Shown: positions 38,801 to 51,900 of the stretch, piece by piece
Position numbering within the stretch: position 1 is the stretch's first letter
Layout: the number at the start of each line of letters is the position of its first letter
Notes under the pieces: generated by a model
Databases searched by the model: none
The model's input: only the letters and a program-made list of their open reading frames with translations
What the model was told of the DNA's origin: nothing
Assembly (NCBI GenBank): GCA_030549335.1
Contig: CM060189.1
Coordinates: forward strand, 47,090,917-47,154,916
Direction of reading: 5' to 3'
Length of the DNA stretch: 64,000 nt
Origin: Pontederia crassipes
Lineage: Eukaryota > Streptophyta > Magnoliopsida > Commelinales > Pontederiaceae
Position numbers and translations under genes: made by a program

Positions 38801-40460
38801 ACCTCGAAGCAATGAACTTGTGAAAAATGCCCTCAACAAACTCTTTGATAATCCTCAATCCAAAGAGCCCATGTATCCAAGGTGCTCTCATCGTTGCAAC
38901 TGATCAATGGAGCATTCCATCCACTCTCGTCAAAACCATTTATGAGAAAGGCCCTTGAAAGCAAAGTGGTCCCAAGATCAAAGCAAAGTAGCATTTTGTC
39001 CCCTTCAACAGCTCCATCCGAACAATTAGGCCAAGGCAAAACTCATCCAGCACCAAGTCAAACAACCACTACATGGCACCACGAAATGGGGTAAGGATAC
39101 CGAATTGTCAATCATAGAGTATCAAATGGGTAACTCGGTCTATGAAGTTGTCTTACTATCGCTCACAATTGTTTCAAAGACCACCGCGATGACTCTGCGC
39201 TCGTGTAATGCAATTGAATCTTTATGATGCCAAAGCCCAAGATCTCGATGATGGAGACTCAACATGGGAAGTCAATATCAAAGTCCACAACCTTGAATAT
39301 TCCAAAATAATGGTGTCAAGAACATTGTCAACTTTGGTGAGGGAGAATATCAAAGATATTCTATCTTGAGTCCATTAAGTTTAAGTATTGTTGCATCATT
39401 TTATATTTCTATGAAATTTTCCCTTTTAACCCTACTTTTTTTACTTAGACTTTGTATAGAGTATGTCAGTGATAATTTTATAATAAGTGGAGTTAAAATT
39501 GAGCCCATGGTGATGATCCTCCACATCTTGGGTCACTAGATCAAGAATCATGCCTACCAAATAGTATGAAAGACTAGTATAGTTCCTTCTCAAAAGCCTT
39601 TTTATTCAAGCATGTCGTTCTTAATATCAAACTTCCCCAACCCTAGTGCCTTTTACCTCAAGCACGTAGTGGCAACCCAGTGTAAATATCCTTTCAAATC
39701 CCCACAACACTTTCTAGTAGAGAGAATTAACATTTCGTCCACACCTCAAGTTGTCGTACTAAGGAGCATAATGCCTTGCACAAATGGCCTTAGTCAAGCC
39801 ACACAATCTTAAAAACTATCATTTCATACTCAAATCGTTATGCGCCCTTTTCACCTAATCGTGGCATGAGGCTCCCCCGTTCAAGGTCTCCCCATGACAC
39901 GTGCACATGCACCCCTATACACACGTGTGCACATGTCACAAAAATGATCATGAGTGATGGGGCCTCGTATGATAAGTAGTCGAAGGAGACACCTAATCAA
40001 GTCTTTTTATATGCAACGAATATCTCGTTTGGGTCTTGTAACTTGCCAAAGATCGCTCTCGCGAGGCAATTTACTCTATGACATAAGGTTCACGGTGTAA
40101 ATGAGCAGTCTCATAGGCAAGGCATTCATGGATGAACAAGTGCCTCTCCAACGTGTCGTGGAGCTCCGAAAGTATGTTTTGTGTGAGTTGCCACCCCACG
40201 TCCAAGACAAATGCGATTGAGTTATGTATTCAAATGAAGTGTTTGGTTACGAAGACTTTAAGGAGAGTACTTGACAAATTTCTTCTAATATATTGTAGGT
40301 ACATGTGCTACTTTGGCGATGTATGGCATGGAGAAAAATCCCCAGGGATGCAATATTTTAAGTGCACCTATTGCAAAATTATTAGTGATCAACTTTATAC
40401 TCATACTAGTTACAAAAATTGGGAGAAAATTTCATATACGGTTACCTAACATCGGGGTCT
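38801..40460. other. Repeat-derived intergenic DNA
   Basis: Probably continues the decayed retroelement to its left (a stretch near 38770-38860 could be a further gag/protease piece). No domain, LTR pair or RNA gene was recognised to about 40460. Short open frames (38882-39094, 39612-39812, 40132-40449) have no support. Confidence 0.35.
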
Positions 40461-41140
40461 TTACAAAATAGTCATCGAACTTCAATTTATAAATGTATGG
40501 TCCTCCAACTTTTGAAAATTTTCAGTCATGTTGTAACAGTTGATTGAAGGTTTATGAGTTAAAATGGGGAGGGGTGTTGGCCCCTTTCTCTCACACTCAT
40601 GCAAAAAAAAAGAACTTTCCTTTATCTCTCCTTTTTACAAGTTGCAATCGCCTCTTTTTCTTCTCCAACACCAACTTATGCACTAGCAATAAAGAAGGAG
40701 GTGACAACCCCTCTTCTCACACTCAAAGAAGAGGGGTTCCCTCTCTTTTCTCTCTCCACATACTCTCACAAATTGTAAGAGAGATTCCCCCATGTCTGTG
40801 CAAGAGAATTTTCTCTAGTGTAGAGAAAAAGAGGAGAGGGAGGTGTCTCAAAGAATGGGGAAAGGGGCAGCACCTTTCAATTTAGACATTTTTTTATTTC
40901 TTTTATTATTTTGTTGAGGATGTTTTTTAAATTTTTAATTTTTACTACTTTAAATGTGATGTGGATAAGAAAAAAATGTTGATGTGAGTGTTACATTAGT
41001 ATTTTAATTGGTAAACATTCAATTATCGCTTACGATGTGCAGGTGAACTATTTCAAAAGTTGAACATGTGATTACAAATAAAGTTTATTAAAAGGTCACA
41101 TGCATAGTGTACAAGATAATATTCTTTTGGAAAATAATAT
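40461..41140. mobile_element. Possible Mutator-like nonautonomous element
   Basis: The ends look like imperfect inverted repeats: GAACTTCAATTTATAAATG...CCAACTTTTGAAAATTTTCA at left and, read in reverse from the right, AAACTTTATTTGTAATC...TTCAACTTTTGAAATAGTTCA. The core (GGGGAGGGGTGTTGGCCCC, then two similar CTCTTCTCACACTC blocks) is like the GC-rich core at 59108. No target-site duplication was found. Confidence 0.35.
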
Positions 41141-41346
41141 TTTTCCCAAGTGATAAATATTTTATCCTCTTTTAGATAGATTATTTTTTATGAAATTCAT
41201 CCGCGAAAGTCGAGGGCAAGTTGCGTACATTTACCACATTTATTTAAAGATAAAAAATAGTATCCACTTTTATTTAAAGATAAAAAAAAATTCTTAACTA
41301 ATCTACATTTTAAAACTTTAGGGAGGGCTTCTCCAAATGTACTAAT

Positions 41347-41626
41347 TGATGGAAAGAATAGAAGAGATGATGGATTAGGGGATTTCCGATGTCGTGAATG
41401 TTCCATCCATTTCAATCATATTTTATAGATGAAGCATTATGTTCATCCATCCCCGATCACCGCCGATCATACCCGCCAATCGCTCAGTGATTGACATTGT
41501 TTAGTTTATGATTCCAAACGATTTTGAATCATCTATTTACAGCTCCACGATTTCGAAGATTGTAATTCTCGTATTTTAATGATTTCGCACTTATTGTGCG
41601 ATGACCATGTTAATCATTTACTAACA
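41347..41626 (-). repeat. 3' LTR of the minus-strand copia
   Basis: On the minus strand it starts TGTTAGTAAATGATT right after the purine-rich AAGTGGGAGA and ends at the TGATGG (plus-strand) border at 41347. Homologous to 57155-57450. Confidence 0.75.
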
Positions 41627-41714
41627 TCTCCCACTTGACCAATGTGATCATGATTTTTAGTACTCCCACTCTTCACCTATTACCAATTAGAGACGTTATT
41701 CCAAAATTCACTAA

Positions 41715-42730
41715 CTATGAATAATCATTCTTGAGTCCCATCAAACTAATATGTTTGATGAATATTCCAATTGGAATCTCTTTTGTGAGGGAATCAGCCA
41801 GCATATCTTTCATAGGCACATACATCACGATCACTTCTTTCTTTTTCAATATATCATGTATATAGTGATATTTTATCTCAATATGTCTTGCTTTGGAATT
41901 GTTTGCTCCACTATCTATCAAACTTATTGTGGTTTGATTATCATAGTACATCGATAGTGGTCTCAATATTAGATTGAGATTTAGTTCCATAAGGAAACGT
42001 TTAAGACATACACCGTGGGTGGCTGCCATACTACAAGCACTATACTCAGCTTTCTGTGTGTGTCTAACCACACATCCTTTTTTGTTACCCCAAGAAAAAG
42101 TTGCACCACCCAACATAAACAAATGACCTAATGTGAATTTTCAATCATCGATGTGGTCGCCGAAATTTGCATCTGTATAACCTATAGGTTCTAATGAATC
42201 AGCTTGGTATGTCAATCTTAATTGTATAGTACCTTTCATATAAGAATTTTGTTTATAGTTTCCTAGTGTTCCTTTCCATAATACCTTTAATAGCTATTAA
42301 CCACACTTACTGGGTAAGCCAAATTAAACATGCCCGCCGCTTGTACATAGGAAAGGAAAAGAAAGATGAAACAAAAATCATGAGTGGAGTCGATAAGTCA
42401 ATTCCTGTCGATGTCTTTTACCCAATTTTTTCTCAATCACAAGTGGTGTCAGTAGTGCAATTTTTCATTTTGGATCTTTTCGGTATCACATAATGCCCTC
42501 TTATACACCTTATTCTCTTGACCTCTAATCTCAAAACCTTCAAGGTTCCGCATATATACGTCTTCCAACACTCTTATGTAGAAAAGTTGTCTTGACATCT
42601 ATTTGAAATAATTCCAAATCCATATATGCTACTATCGTTAAAATCATTCTAATTGATGCAAACTTAACTACAGGAAAATAGGTTTGCTGAAACTCTATTT
42701 CGGCTTTCTAAATATAACCCTTGGCAACTA
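41715..42730 (-). pseudogene. copia RNase H and RT start (RT core deleted)
   Basis: On the minus strand, 42545-42725 encodes LVAKGYI, then FQQTYFPVVKFASIRMIL and LFQIDVKTTFLHK, the RT N-terminal part. 42123-42270 gives the LTYQADSLEPIGYTDANF segment, and 41715-42122 gives RNase H (GGATFSWGNKKGCV, YDNQTTISLIDS, then RHIEIKYHYIHD and MLADSLTKEIP). The YVDD block expected between them is absent, so a deletion near 42280-42540 is likely. Confidence 0.85.
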
Positions 42731-42998
42731 ATGAGACGACCCCAATTTAAACCTTGATCTAATCTGCAATCCGCGACATAATACGATCGATCGAATTCTT
42801 ATGGCGGAAGCATCATATTTCTATTGAAGCATGTGGAGTAAAGTTATCACACTATTGTTCACAACACATTTATATTTAATCTCATAGCAAGTACACAGTG
42901 TCTTCAAAAGTGCTTCTAATCCGATAAGAGATTTTCAAGCACGGTCACATGATTGGTCTACTGATCTGAAAAGTGTTAAAACAATATTATGAGCAAAC

Positions 42999-44844
42999 TG
43001 TAGGATCACCAGGCACCAAGAGTAGGGGGAGTGAATTAGTGTTTCTTAAAATCGATTAGTTAATATTTAAACCAACACAATAGCAATCAAATCACATGCA
43101 TAATAGAGTAGAAAGGAGAGAGAGAAAGATAAACTCGAGACGCACGGTGATTTGTTGACGAGGTTCGGCCACATCTTGGCCTATGTCCCCGCTCCAACTT
43201 TCTGACCTCGAGACCGTCAAAGATTCACTAGCTTTTTCTTTTTTTGTAGGGAGAGAATAATCCTTTTTACACCACAATGCCTTCTTCTTTGCTCAAGAGG
43301 TAAGGCACACCTCTTCTTACAAGGAGCTCTCAAATTCTCTAAACAAAAATACAAGAATTCCTTCAAATTTTCTCTTCTTACAAAGAATGTTTACACGATT
43401 TTCCTTGCTTAGTTCATCTTCCTTCAACCTTTTGAATCCTTTTTATAGGTTTCTCTCAAAAATATGACCGTTGTAAATCAATTTGAAAAGTGTTATGTTG
43501 TCACTTCTATAATGGTTGACCGTTTTAGATAATGGCCGATCATTTTGAATAGTAACTAGCAATTGCGCTTGTCTTTTCTGCGCAGTTATCCGTTGATCGT
43601 AGTTCGTAGAAGGATTTTAGCCATTGTTGTTGCCTTTGCTCCCATAGCGGTCGATCGTTGATGTTTCGGTCATCCGTTTTAGAAATGTCTTTGTTCTCTG
43701 TAATTTAGCAGTTATTTCGACAGCAACTTTGATCGTCCGTTTTAAGCCGTTCATCATTTTTTACCCATAACGGTCGACCATTAATGTTTCGGTCGACCGT
43801 TTTATCATTGACAGTCTGATAGACATTCACTCTTTTATACATAACATTTTGCACAGTTATCCAAATGAGATGATATTTAATTCTATGAAAAGATAACAAA
43901 ATTCTCTACAATTTTGAATCATTCATCCAAAATCCAACGAGATTATAGTCAAATATTCAATCAAAGTTCAGTGCATAAAGTTGTCAATTTCAAATTAAAC
44001 TTTATAGTCCTTACTCATTTATACATAACTTTTCATACAAGTATCCAAATGAGTTCATTTTTTTATTCTATGGAAATATAATAGAATTCTCTACAATTTT
44101 ATGTTCATCATTCATCCAAAATCTAATGAAATCATAGTCCAATATTAATTCAAAGTTTAGTACACAATGTTGTCCATTTCAAATGAAACATTTTAGATAT
44201 TTACTCTTTTATACATAACTTTTCATACTAGTATCCAAATGAGATGATATTTTATTCTATGAAAAGCTAACACTTTTATTTACAATTTTCATGCTCACCT
44301 CTTATTCCAAATCAGTTGATAAAGTAATCAAATATTTAATTAAAGTTCAGCACATAAATTTATCAACTTCAAATAGAACTTGTTGATCTTTACTATTTTT
44401 GGCATAACTTTTGATACGGTTGTCCAAATGAGGTGATTCTTAATTCTATGAAAATAAGAGGATTATATATAACTTTTATATTGATCTCTTTATCCAAATC
44501 TCATGTTGGAATACTCAAATATTAAGTGCAAGTTTAGTACATAAAAATATCAAATTCAATTTGAACTTTTCAAACTTCACTTGTTTAAATATAACGTTTT
44601 ATGTGGTTGTCCCAATGAGGTGATTCTTAATTTTCTACAAAGTTAAGAAAGTTATCTATAACTTTTATATTCACCTCTTAATATAAATCTCATGCGAACA
44701 TAGACAAATATTAATTGAAAGTTTAGTGCATGAAGTCACTCATTTCTATTTAAACTTTTTCGACATTTTAAATATAACTCCATTCTTTTGAGGTTTGTAT
44801 CATCAAAATATAATTATATAGGGATTAACAACTTTGCTCTAACA
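42999..44844 (+). mobile_element. Solo LTR nested in the LTR insertion, TSD CAAAC
   Basis: Begins TGTAGGATCACCAGGCACCAAGAG and ends ACTTTGCTCTAACA, with a perfect CAAAC duplication at 42994-42998 and 44845-44849. The early part has GAGGTTCGGCCACATCTTGG and ATGTCCCCGCTCCAACTT, which I remember from a widespread plant LTR family whose name I cannot give. The middle contains several copies of GGTCGACCGTT and its variants (43500-43805), and the second half is a tandem array. No internal coding region, so a solo LTR of 1,846 bp. Confidence 0.88.
43830..44780 (+). repeat. Tandem array, ~187-bp period, in the solo LTR
   Basis: The landmark ATAAC followed by TTTT and a (G/A)TATCCAAATGAG(A/G)TGA-like word recurs at 43841, 44025, 44215, 44404, 44591 and 44773, spaced 184, 190, 189, 187 and 182 bp. 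Each unit also has ATTCTATGAAAA and ATCCAAAATC words. Five units are complete and diverge progressively to the right. Confidence 0.88.
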
Positions 44845-45004
44845 CAAACAACAACTCGGTAAGTTGAAAACTCATAACCTATGTGTTACCACTATTCAAT
44901 TCAGATAAACCAATCAGTAAATGAGAAGTTTATAGGAAACAAGCTAGCATGAACAATAATCATATTATGAAGGATACTACATCAACTAATCTCAATAAAA
45001 TAAC

Positions 45005-45360
45005 ATATTTATCATATCATATAACATGTCACATTTGTTACATTTCATATAATATTTCACATATCATATCATATATCATGTTATATCATGTATTCATATC
45101 ATATCATATATTCATATCATGTATCATGTCATATCATGTATCATATCAGTATGCATGTATGCATAATGCACATGTCATATTACCAGCTGGCCAGAGGAAC
45201 AGATTACCCCGTAGGGTTTCATATCATTCCAAATCATGGGGTACATTTCATGCATAAGACATATCTTCCTTGACTAGAAACCTTATATCATCCCGTAGGA
45301 TATCATATCATCTTTGTGGAGAACATATATTATCCCGTAGGATATCATATCATCCCATAA
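45005..45360. repeat. (TCATATCA)n-like low-complexity region
   Basis: Dense irregular repeats of CATATCATATCATG, then two or three copies of ATCCCGTAGGATATCATATCATC. It belongs to the LTR insertion 42732-47045. Confidence 0.8.
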
Positions 45361-47039
45361 AAATGGGTTACCTTCCCTGCATAAGACATATCATCCCGGC
45401 AGAGGAAATACAAATGCATGACAAATAAGATGCATAATGCATGCACCAACCATATCATATCATTTAGAACACATCGTATAATTGCATTAAAAGTAACACA
45501 CTAACTTTCGATGATACATAACATATAGTCATATCAAATAATATTTCAAAGGTACAAGATGAGGTATAACAATGATGGGTTACTTCTAATGCACCTTAGT
45601 ACACTAGGAGTTCATATGGTGCTAAATTAATATGCATAGCAATTAGTAAATATCTAATATTAACATAATTCTAATTTTGTATCAGAATAGACTTTACTAA
45701 GCCTAATCCTCTTGAAATTTCTCATTTAAGGTCTATTGTATAAGGGCTCTACAAATTTCATCAATACAACTATATTCTTCACCTACCTAGTTTGCTAACA
45801 GATTGAGTGTTGTCGGGTTTAAAATTCATAACCTCTGAAATACTTATGATAATTAAGTAATTTCAATTTTCCATGAAACTAGACTCCCTAAGGTTTATCC
45901 CATATAAATATTATAATTTTATTGTTCATAGATGGTTCTCTTCCACATTTTTGTTCTGACAAACTAAGTGATGTTTGCTTTAAAACTCATAACTTTCTTT
46001 ATACATGGTCTATAAAAAATGATTCCACTTGAATTACAAAGAGGACTTTAACGTATTTTGGACATATAAATTTCATTTATTAAGGATAAGTATTTAAATT
46101 ACTATAGTATTTACAATTCGGACTATTCATCACAGAAAATACAAAGGGCAACTCGGAATAATTGACTCATAACGTTTCATATACAAATCAAATTAAATTA
46201 ATCATAATTTTTTATGAACTCTAAGATGTCGAGATCATGTTAAAAACTTTCGGATAGGTTTTGGTGCTCAGTAAAGAGGAAACTTCATGTAGGTGAATTA
46301 GGGTTTGATCCACACCACAAGAACATGGACATAGAAGAACAAAGAGATTTTGGAGGCTCAGAAGAATAGATTTTCATCTGAATTTCATAGGAATAATTCA
46401 TATGAAAGGAGTAGACAACTTATCCAATAGGAAGCCCTAACAACTAACCCTTGATTTCCACTTCCTTTCTTCTTGTTGTCCTTGGCCTTGGTTGATTCCT
46501 TGCTGAAGTCGAATGGGTGCTCAAATGGGGTAAAGAGAAAAGATTTTAGGTTATATATACCTTAGATATCGACCTAAAGTCGGTTGGAAGTAAATGGCTT
46601 GTCATTTATCCTATTATTTATTTTATTTATTTATTTACTTAAGATATTACATGTAAATAAGAAACTATCCCCATTTAAATTTAAATAAAATATTTATAAA
46701 CTTAAATTTCAAAGGAATCGAAATCTGAATTTTTGTCCGAATAACAAAATTGATCATTTTCTGATTTTCTGAATTTGCCTATCATTTAACCTAACCAAGA
46801 TTTTACCTAAAATTTATATTTGGATATATAACATAGGAGAACAATTATCAGAACTTTAATTTTCTTAATTCTAATATTTTTGAAAAGTCATTTTTCCTTG
46901 TCCTTAATCATTTGTCGTCAGTTTTAGATGTTGGATTCTATGGAGTTGATGCACATATACTAACACACTTATCATAATACATATCAATCATATAGTATAT
47001 GAATAAATTATATAATCTTACATGGATCATGTCGCGGAT

Positions 47040-48300
47040 ATTACAACTAATTATGGTTCCTATCTATCAAGAGAACCATCAAATCGATATTTTCTTAATA
47101 CGCATTTGCATCCTATGAATTGCCTATTTGTTGAAAAATCGCATAGCGTCCATACTTGTTATGATTTATTGAGTCCATTTCATCACTCATGGCGGTCGTC
47201 CATGATTCCGACTCAATAGAGGTCATTGTATCTTTATAAGAAACAAGATTTATATTATCATCTATATTCACATCAACAAAGTAACACAAAACCTCACACC
47301 CGTGAGAAAATAATCATCAGAGTGTGCAAGTTTTGTCCGAGGCCTTTTGTTGTTGGTAATACTCGTGGAAATAATGGGTTCCTCCACTTCTTCCAATGAT
47401 ATCCAAACAGTCATAGTTTTTTTGCCTACTATTCGATCATTATCCAATGTGTCCTTATCGAAATCATTTTTATTATCCCCAAGGATAATCAGAGGTTTGT
47501 TGTTCTCAGTTCCATGCTCCTTTTCATTCTCAAGAAAAGTTGCATCTCGACTTTCGATTAGACCCCTATCCGAGTGAAAGAATCTATAGCCATCGAAATT
47601 TTTACTACATCCAATAAACTTGCACGTTGAAGTCCAACTTGTTCCTCAGTTGACTCCAAACTAATTCGTGTGCTTTACATCTCCATTTTCGGAGATGGCC
47701 CAACTCAAGCTTCCTATCATTCCACACATCATATAGTGTTGATTCTACGGATTTAGATGGAATTCTATTATGTATGTAGTTTGCAGTCAACGCTACTTTT
47801 CTCCAAAATTTCTTTAGGAGACCTAAGTGGGACAACATAAATCTTACTACATTCATTAATGTTCTATTTTTCCTTTCGACCACACCATTTTGTTGTGACA
47901 TGTAGGGAAAACTATTTTGTCTACTTATGCCTTCCTAAATATATAATTTTTCGAATTCACAGGAGGTATATTCTTCTCTCTCCGTTCTTACACACTCAAT
48001 AGGTCGTCCTAATTTTTTCTCCACTTTCATCTTAAATCTCTTAAATAGATCAAATGATTTTGGTTTTCATTCCAAGAGATAGACATAGAAGAATCTGGAG
48101 TAATCATCTATGAATATTATAAAATATTCCTTATTCATGTGTGTTCCAACATTTAATGGTCCACAAATATCAGAATGAATTAATCCTAACAATTTTGTTA
48201 ATCTTGTTCCGATCGAAAAAGGTTTCCAAGTCATCTTTCTGAACAAACATTATTCATAAGGCAATGATTTTGCTCTTGACATGTTAGGAACTAAGTTCAT
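47040..48300 (-). pseudogene. copia integrase and linker, part 1
   Basis: On the minus strand, 48110-48250 encodes the integrase entry KMTWKPFSIGTRLTKLLGLI then HSDICGPLNV. 47605-47901 encodes QQNGVVERKNRTLMNVVRFM, KKFWRKVALTANYIHNRIP and a GAG-like tail. Toward 47240-47060 it reads SWTTAMSDEMDSINHNK of the RT entry. Stops and frame changes are frequent. The sequence ends at the CACTA insertion at 48311. Confidence 0.85.
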
Positions 48301-48329
48301 TTTGACTATTTCACTACAAGAAAATTGGC

Positions 48330-48680
48330 GATTAGCGACGCAAAATAGCATCTCCATTGCCAATGACGCCACGAGCATCATTATAGTGTCTCAGTTGAGT
48401 CAGAAAAAGAAGACATCATTTGCCTCCCAATAGCGTCACATTAACATTTTCGTAGCGTTTCATCAAATAGACGCTAAAAAAAGCACCATAGAGACGCCAA
48501 TTAGCCGCTATTATTGCGCGCGATGCGACGAAAATGCATGGCAGAACTTGGCGCTATGATAGCGTCGACAACGTTCGACGCGAACTTAGCGTCGCAAGAT
48601 TGAGACGCTTTTCTGACGCTAGCAAAGACGCTACTTGGCATCGCAGATGATGTGACGCTATGTAGACGCCCATATAAAAA
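48330..48680. repeat. CACTA left subterminal repeats
   Basis: Many direct and inverted copies of TAGCGTC / GACGCTA within 350 bp, the expected binding sites of a TNPA-like protein. The matching right-side cluster is at 55320-55760, and further copies are right of the hAT at 52155-52345 and 52985-53045. Confidence 0.85.
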
Positions 48681-48944
48681 TATATTCCTATAATTGCCTA
48701 CATGTAACACATACAATGCTTAATTGGCAGTATTGTAACACTACTTGGCATCTCATAACTATATGTGTTTGAGGAATATATATGTTAATTAAGAAATAGA
48801 TTAACTATACGCTATCTATATTTATATAACTATATATATGTTATCTATTTTGACACAACCCCATATACTTTAATATATATTATATGTGTACCTTCAACAT
48901 ATATATGTATTCTTACATAATTACTTATATATGTCTATCATATG

Positions 48945-51900
48945 CAGGGGCGGAAGCACATGGGTGCTAGTGGATGCAAGTGCACCCACTGGAAAAATAA
49001 ATATTTTTTAGTAGTAAGTATTACAAAAGTTGATGGTGGCGTAGTGGTAGAGTGGTTCGAATCCCCTATCCGATTTCATTTTAATTCCTATTTGATGTAA
49101 AATAACACCTCTGCCTATGAAGGAGATCAACCGACCAATTAATTTTTTTTTATTCGTATTAGATGTCAAAAAAAGGCCTATGAAGAATATCCGGCCCATC
49201 AGATCGATTTCAATTAGGATTCTAACTTCTTTTCCTATTTGTTTGCAAATAACTCAACTCTATTTAATCTAACTTTTTTTGTTCCATCAAATCACATCTC
49301 TCAATTGTTTTTTCGCGTTGGCTCTAATTCAAGATAATTTGCATCCTAGCTTTTAAATTTATAAAAGTCTTTTTTCTACATTTTTGTGTAAATTATATTC
49401 TTTAAATATTAGTTCATTTTTCTTAATTTCCATACTTTTGTTCCTATCTATAGACATTTTTAATTCATACATGTTGAAAATGAATAAAATTATTTTACAT
49501 CTCATCATGGTGTTAGAGAAATATTTTAAAAAAAGATCACATCCATCTCAAATTTCAATTCAAGGCGAAGGAAGTGGAACAAATGATGACTCAGAATCTT
49601 CAAAACGGAATCGAATTGATCTAAGTACTCTTCCTGCAGACCCTGGAGAAAGAAGAAAAATATCAAGTTATCATCCTAATGATCAAGATGAAATTAGAAG
49701 ATCATATTTATTAAGAAGGCCTTTCCAACCTAGAAATCATGCTTTCCCTCAAACAGAAATTGGTGGAAAATTACGTCGATTCAATTCTGATTGGTTCAAT
49801 CAATATTCGAATTGGTTGGAATATAGTATTACAAAAGATGCAGTATTTTGTCTATGTTGTTATCTTTTTAAAATTGACATTGGAAATCAAGCCGGAGGAG
49901 ACGCCTTTGTCACAGAGGGTTTTAGAAAATGGCATAAAAGAAACAGACTTCATATTCATATTGGCGGTATTAGAAGTTCTCATAATCAAGCTGTCAATAA
50001 GTGTGAAGTCTTAATGAATCAAAATCAATCTATTCGATTGTCTCTCAACAAGCAATCAAATCAAATGAAAAATGATAACTCAATCCGATTACGTGCCTCA
50101 CTTGATTGTATAAGATTTCTTTTGCATCAGGGATTATCATTTCGAGATCACGACGAATCTAAAGATTCTGCAAATAAAGGAAATTTTCTAGAGCTTCTAC
50201 AATTTCTTGCTAATCATAATGAAGATATAGGTAGAGTTGTATTGAAAAATGCACTTAGAAATCAACAAATGGTATCACATGATATTCAAAAAGATCTTGT
50301 GAATGCAGTTGCACAAGAAACAACTAAAGTCATTCTTAATGATTTCAAAGATGACATATTCAGAATTTTGGTTGATGAATCTTGTGATGTTTCAAAGAAG
50401 GAACAAATGGCAGTGGCTTTACGATTTGTTGATGAAAAAGGATATGTTAAAGAACGTTTTCTTGGTCTTGTTCATGTGAGTGATACATGTTCTTCCTCTC
50501 TTAAAAAAGCAATTGAGTTGTTACTTTCTCAACACAATTTGAGTATATCAAGAATAAGAGGTCAAGGTTATGATGGAGCGAATAATATGCGAGGTGAATT
50601 CAATGGTCTTAAAGCTTTGATTTTGAGTGAAAATGAGTCAGCATATTATGTCCATTGTTTTGCACATCAACTTCGGTTAACATTAGTAGCTATGGCAAAG
50701 GATCATGTTGATGTTGCATGTCTTTTTAATTGGATTACCATGCTTATTAGTTTGGTTGGAGCATCAAGTAAACGTCAGGACAAGCTAAGAGAAATTCAAG
50801 CTGCTAAAGTTGCTGAGGCATTGATAAATGGTGAAATACAAAATGGTCGAGGAAAAAAATCAAGTAACTACCCTCAAAAGAACAAGTGATACAAGATGGG
50901 GATCACATTATGGAACTCTTGTGAATTTGAAAGTTATATTTTCGACGATGATTGACTTGTTAGAGTTTATTAAAGATGAAGGACTTCAATGCGAGAAAAG
51001 AGGCGAAGCACATTTTCTTTTGAAGTATTTGCAATCATTTGAGTTTGCATTTAGCTCACACATGATGATAAATATATTAGAGATTACAAACATCTTATCA
51101 TTGGCATTGCAAAGGAAAGATCAAGACATTATAAATGCTATAAGACTTATTAATGCATGCAAAGAGCAATTGCAAAGAATGAGGGATGAAGAATGGGAAT
51201 TACTGATGAAAGATGTTCATTCTTTTTATGAGCAGAATGGTATCACTATACCTAACATGGATGATATATTTGTTATTGAAGTCAGATCGTGACGTAAAGC
51301 CCCACAAATAACAAATCTACATCATTATCGTATTGATTTATTTATGATGGTCATAGACAAGTTGCTTCAAGAGCTTAACAGTCATTTTAATGAGACAAAT
51401 ATGTAGTTACTCCTTTGCGTAGCATGTCTTAATCCGGCCGACTCCTTTAAATCTTTCGATATTGCAAAATTAGTGAAGTTGGGTCAATTCTATCTTAATG
51501 ACTTTTCTGAAGCAGATCTTTTGATACTCAAACATCAACTTCAAATTTATATTGTTGATATGCGTTCAGATAATCATTTTTAGAATTTGAAGGAACTTGG
51601 CGATCTTTCTCAGAAATTGGTTGAGACAAAGAAGCACATGGTATATCCATCAGTTTACTTACTTTTGAAGTTGTCTTTAATTCTACCTGTGGCAACTGCA
51701 AGTGTTGAGAGAGCTTTTTCAGCGATGAACATTGTGAAGACAAAGTTGAGGAATCGAATAGGCGATCAATGGATAAATGATTATTTAGTAACTTACATTG
51801 AGAAAGATATCTTTTGTAATATTTCTAATGATGTCATTATCGACAGATTTCAAAAAATGAAACCTCGTCGAAATTAATTTTTTGAAATAATACTTTTAAT

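Larger units (their letters stand above)
42732..47045 (-). mobile_element. LTR insertion in the copia RT, TSD ACTAA
   Basis: Inserted between LVAKGY and the upstream RT sequence of the copia. A perfect 5-bp duplication ACTAA flanks it (42727-42731, 47046-47050), and the element reads TGTAATATCCGCGACATG...GGGGTCGTCTCA on the minus strand (TG...CA). It has no coding sequence. After subtracting the nested LTR at 42999-44844 it is about 2.46 kb, consistent with a solo gypsy-type LTR. Near both ends GTCGCGGAT (minus strand) occurs. It includes (TCATATCA)n-like low-complexity DNA at 45005-45360. Confidence 0.85.

Noticed and set aside
42770..47038. Short inverted repeat (ATCCGCGACAT and its complement) as the TIR of a DNA transposon
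   Set aside because: The perfect ACTAA duplication with TG...CA termini just outside fits an LTR insertion better; the inverted words lie inside the ends.
49037..49064. tRNA gene from A-box and B-box matches
   Set aside because: The boxes are only 6 nt apart and no acceptor or anticodon stems can form; kept only as a tRNA-like motif.
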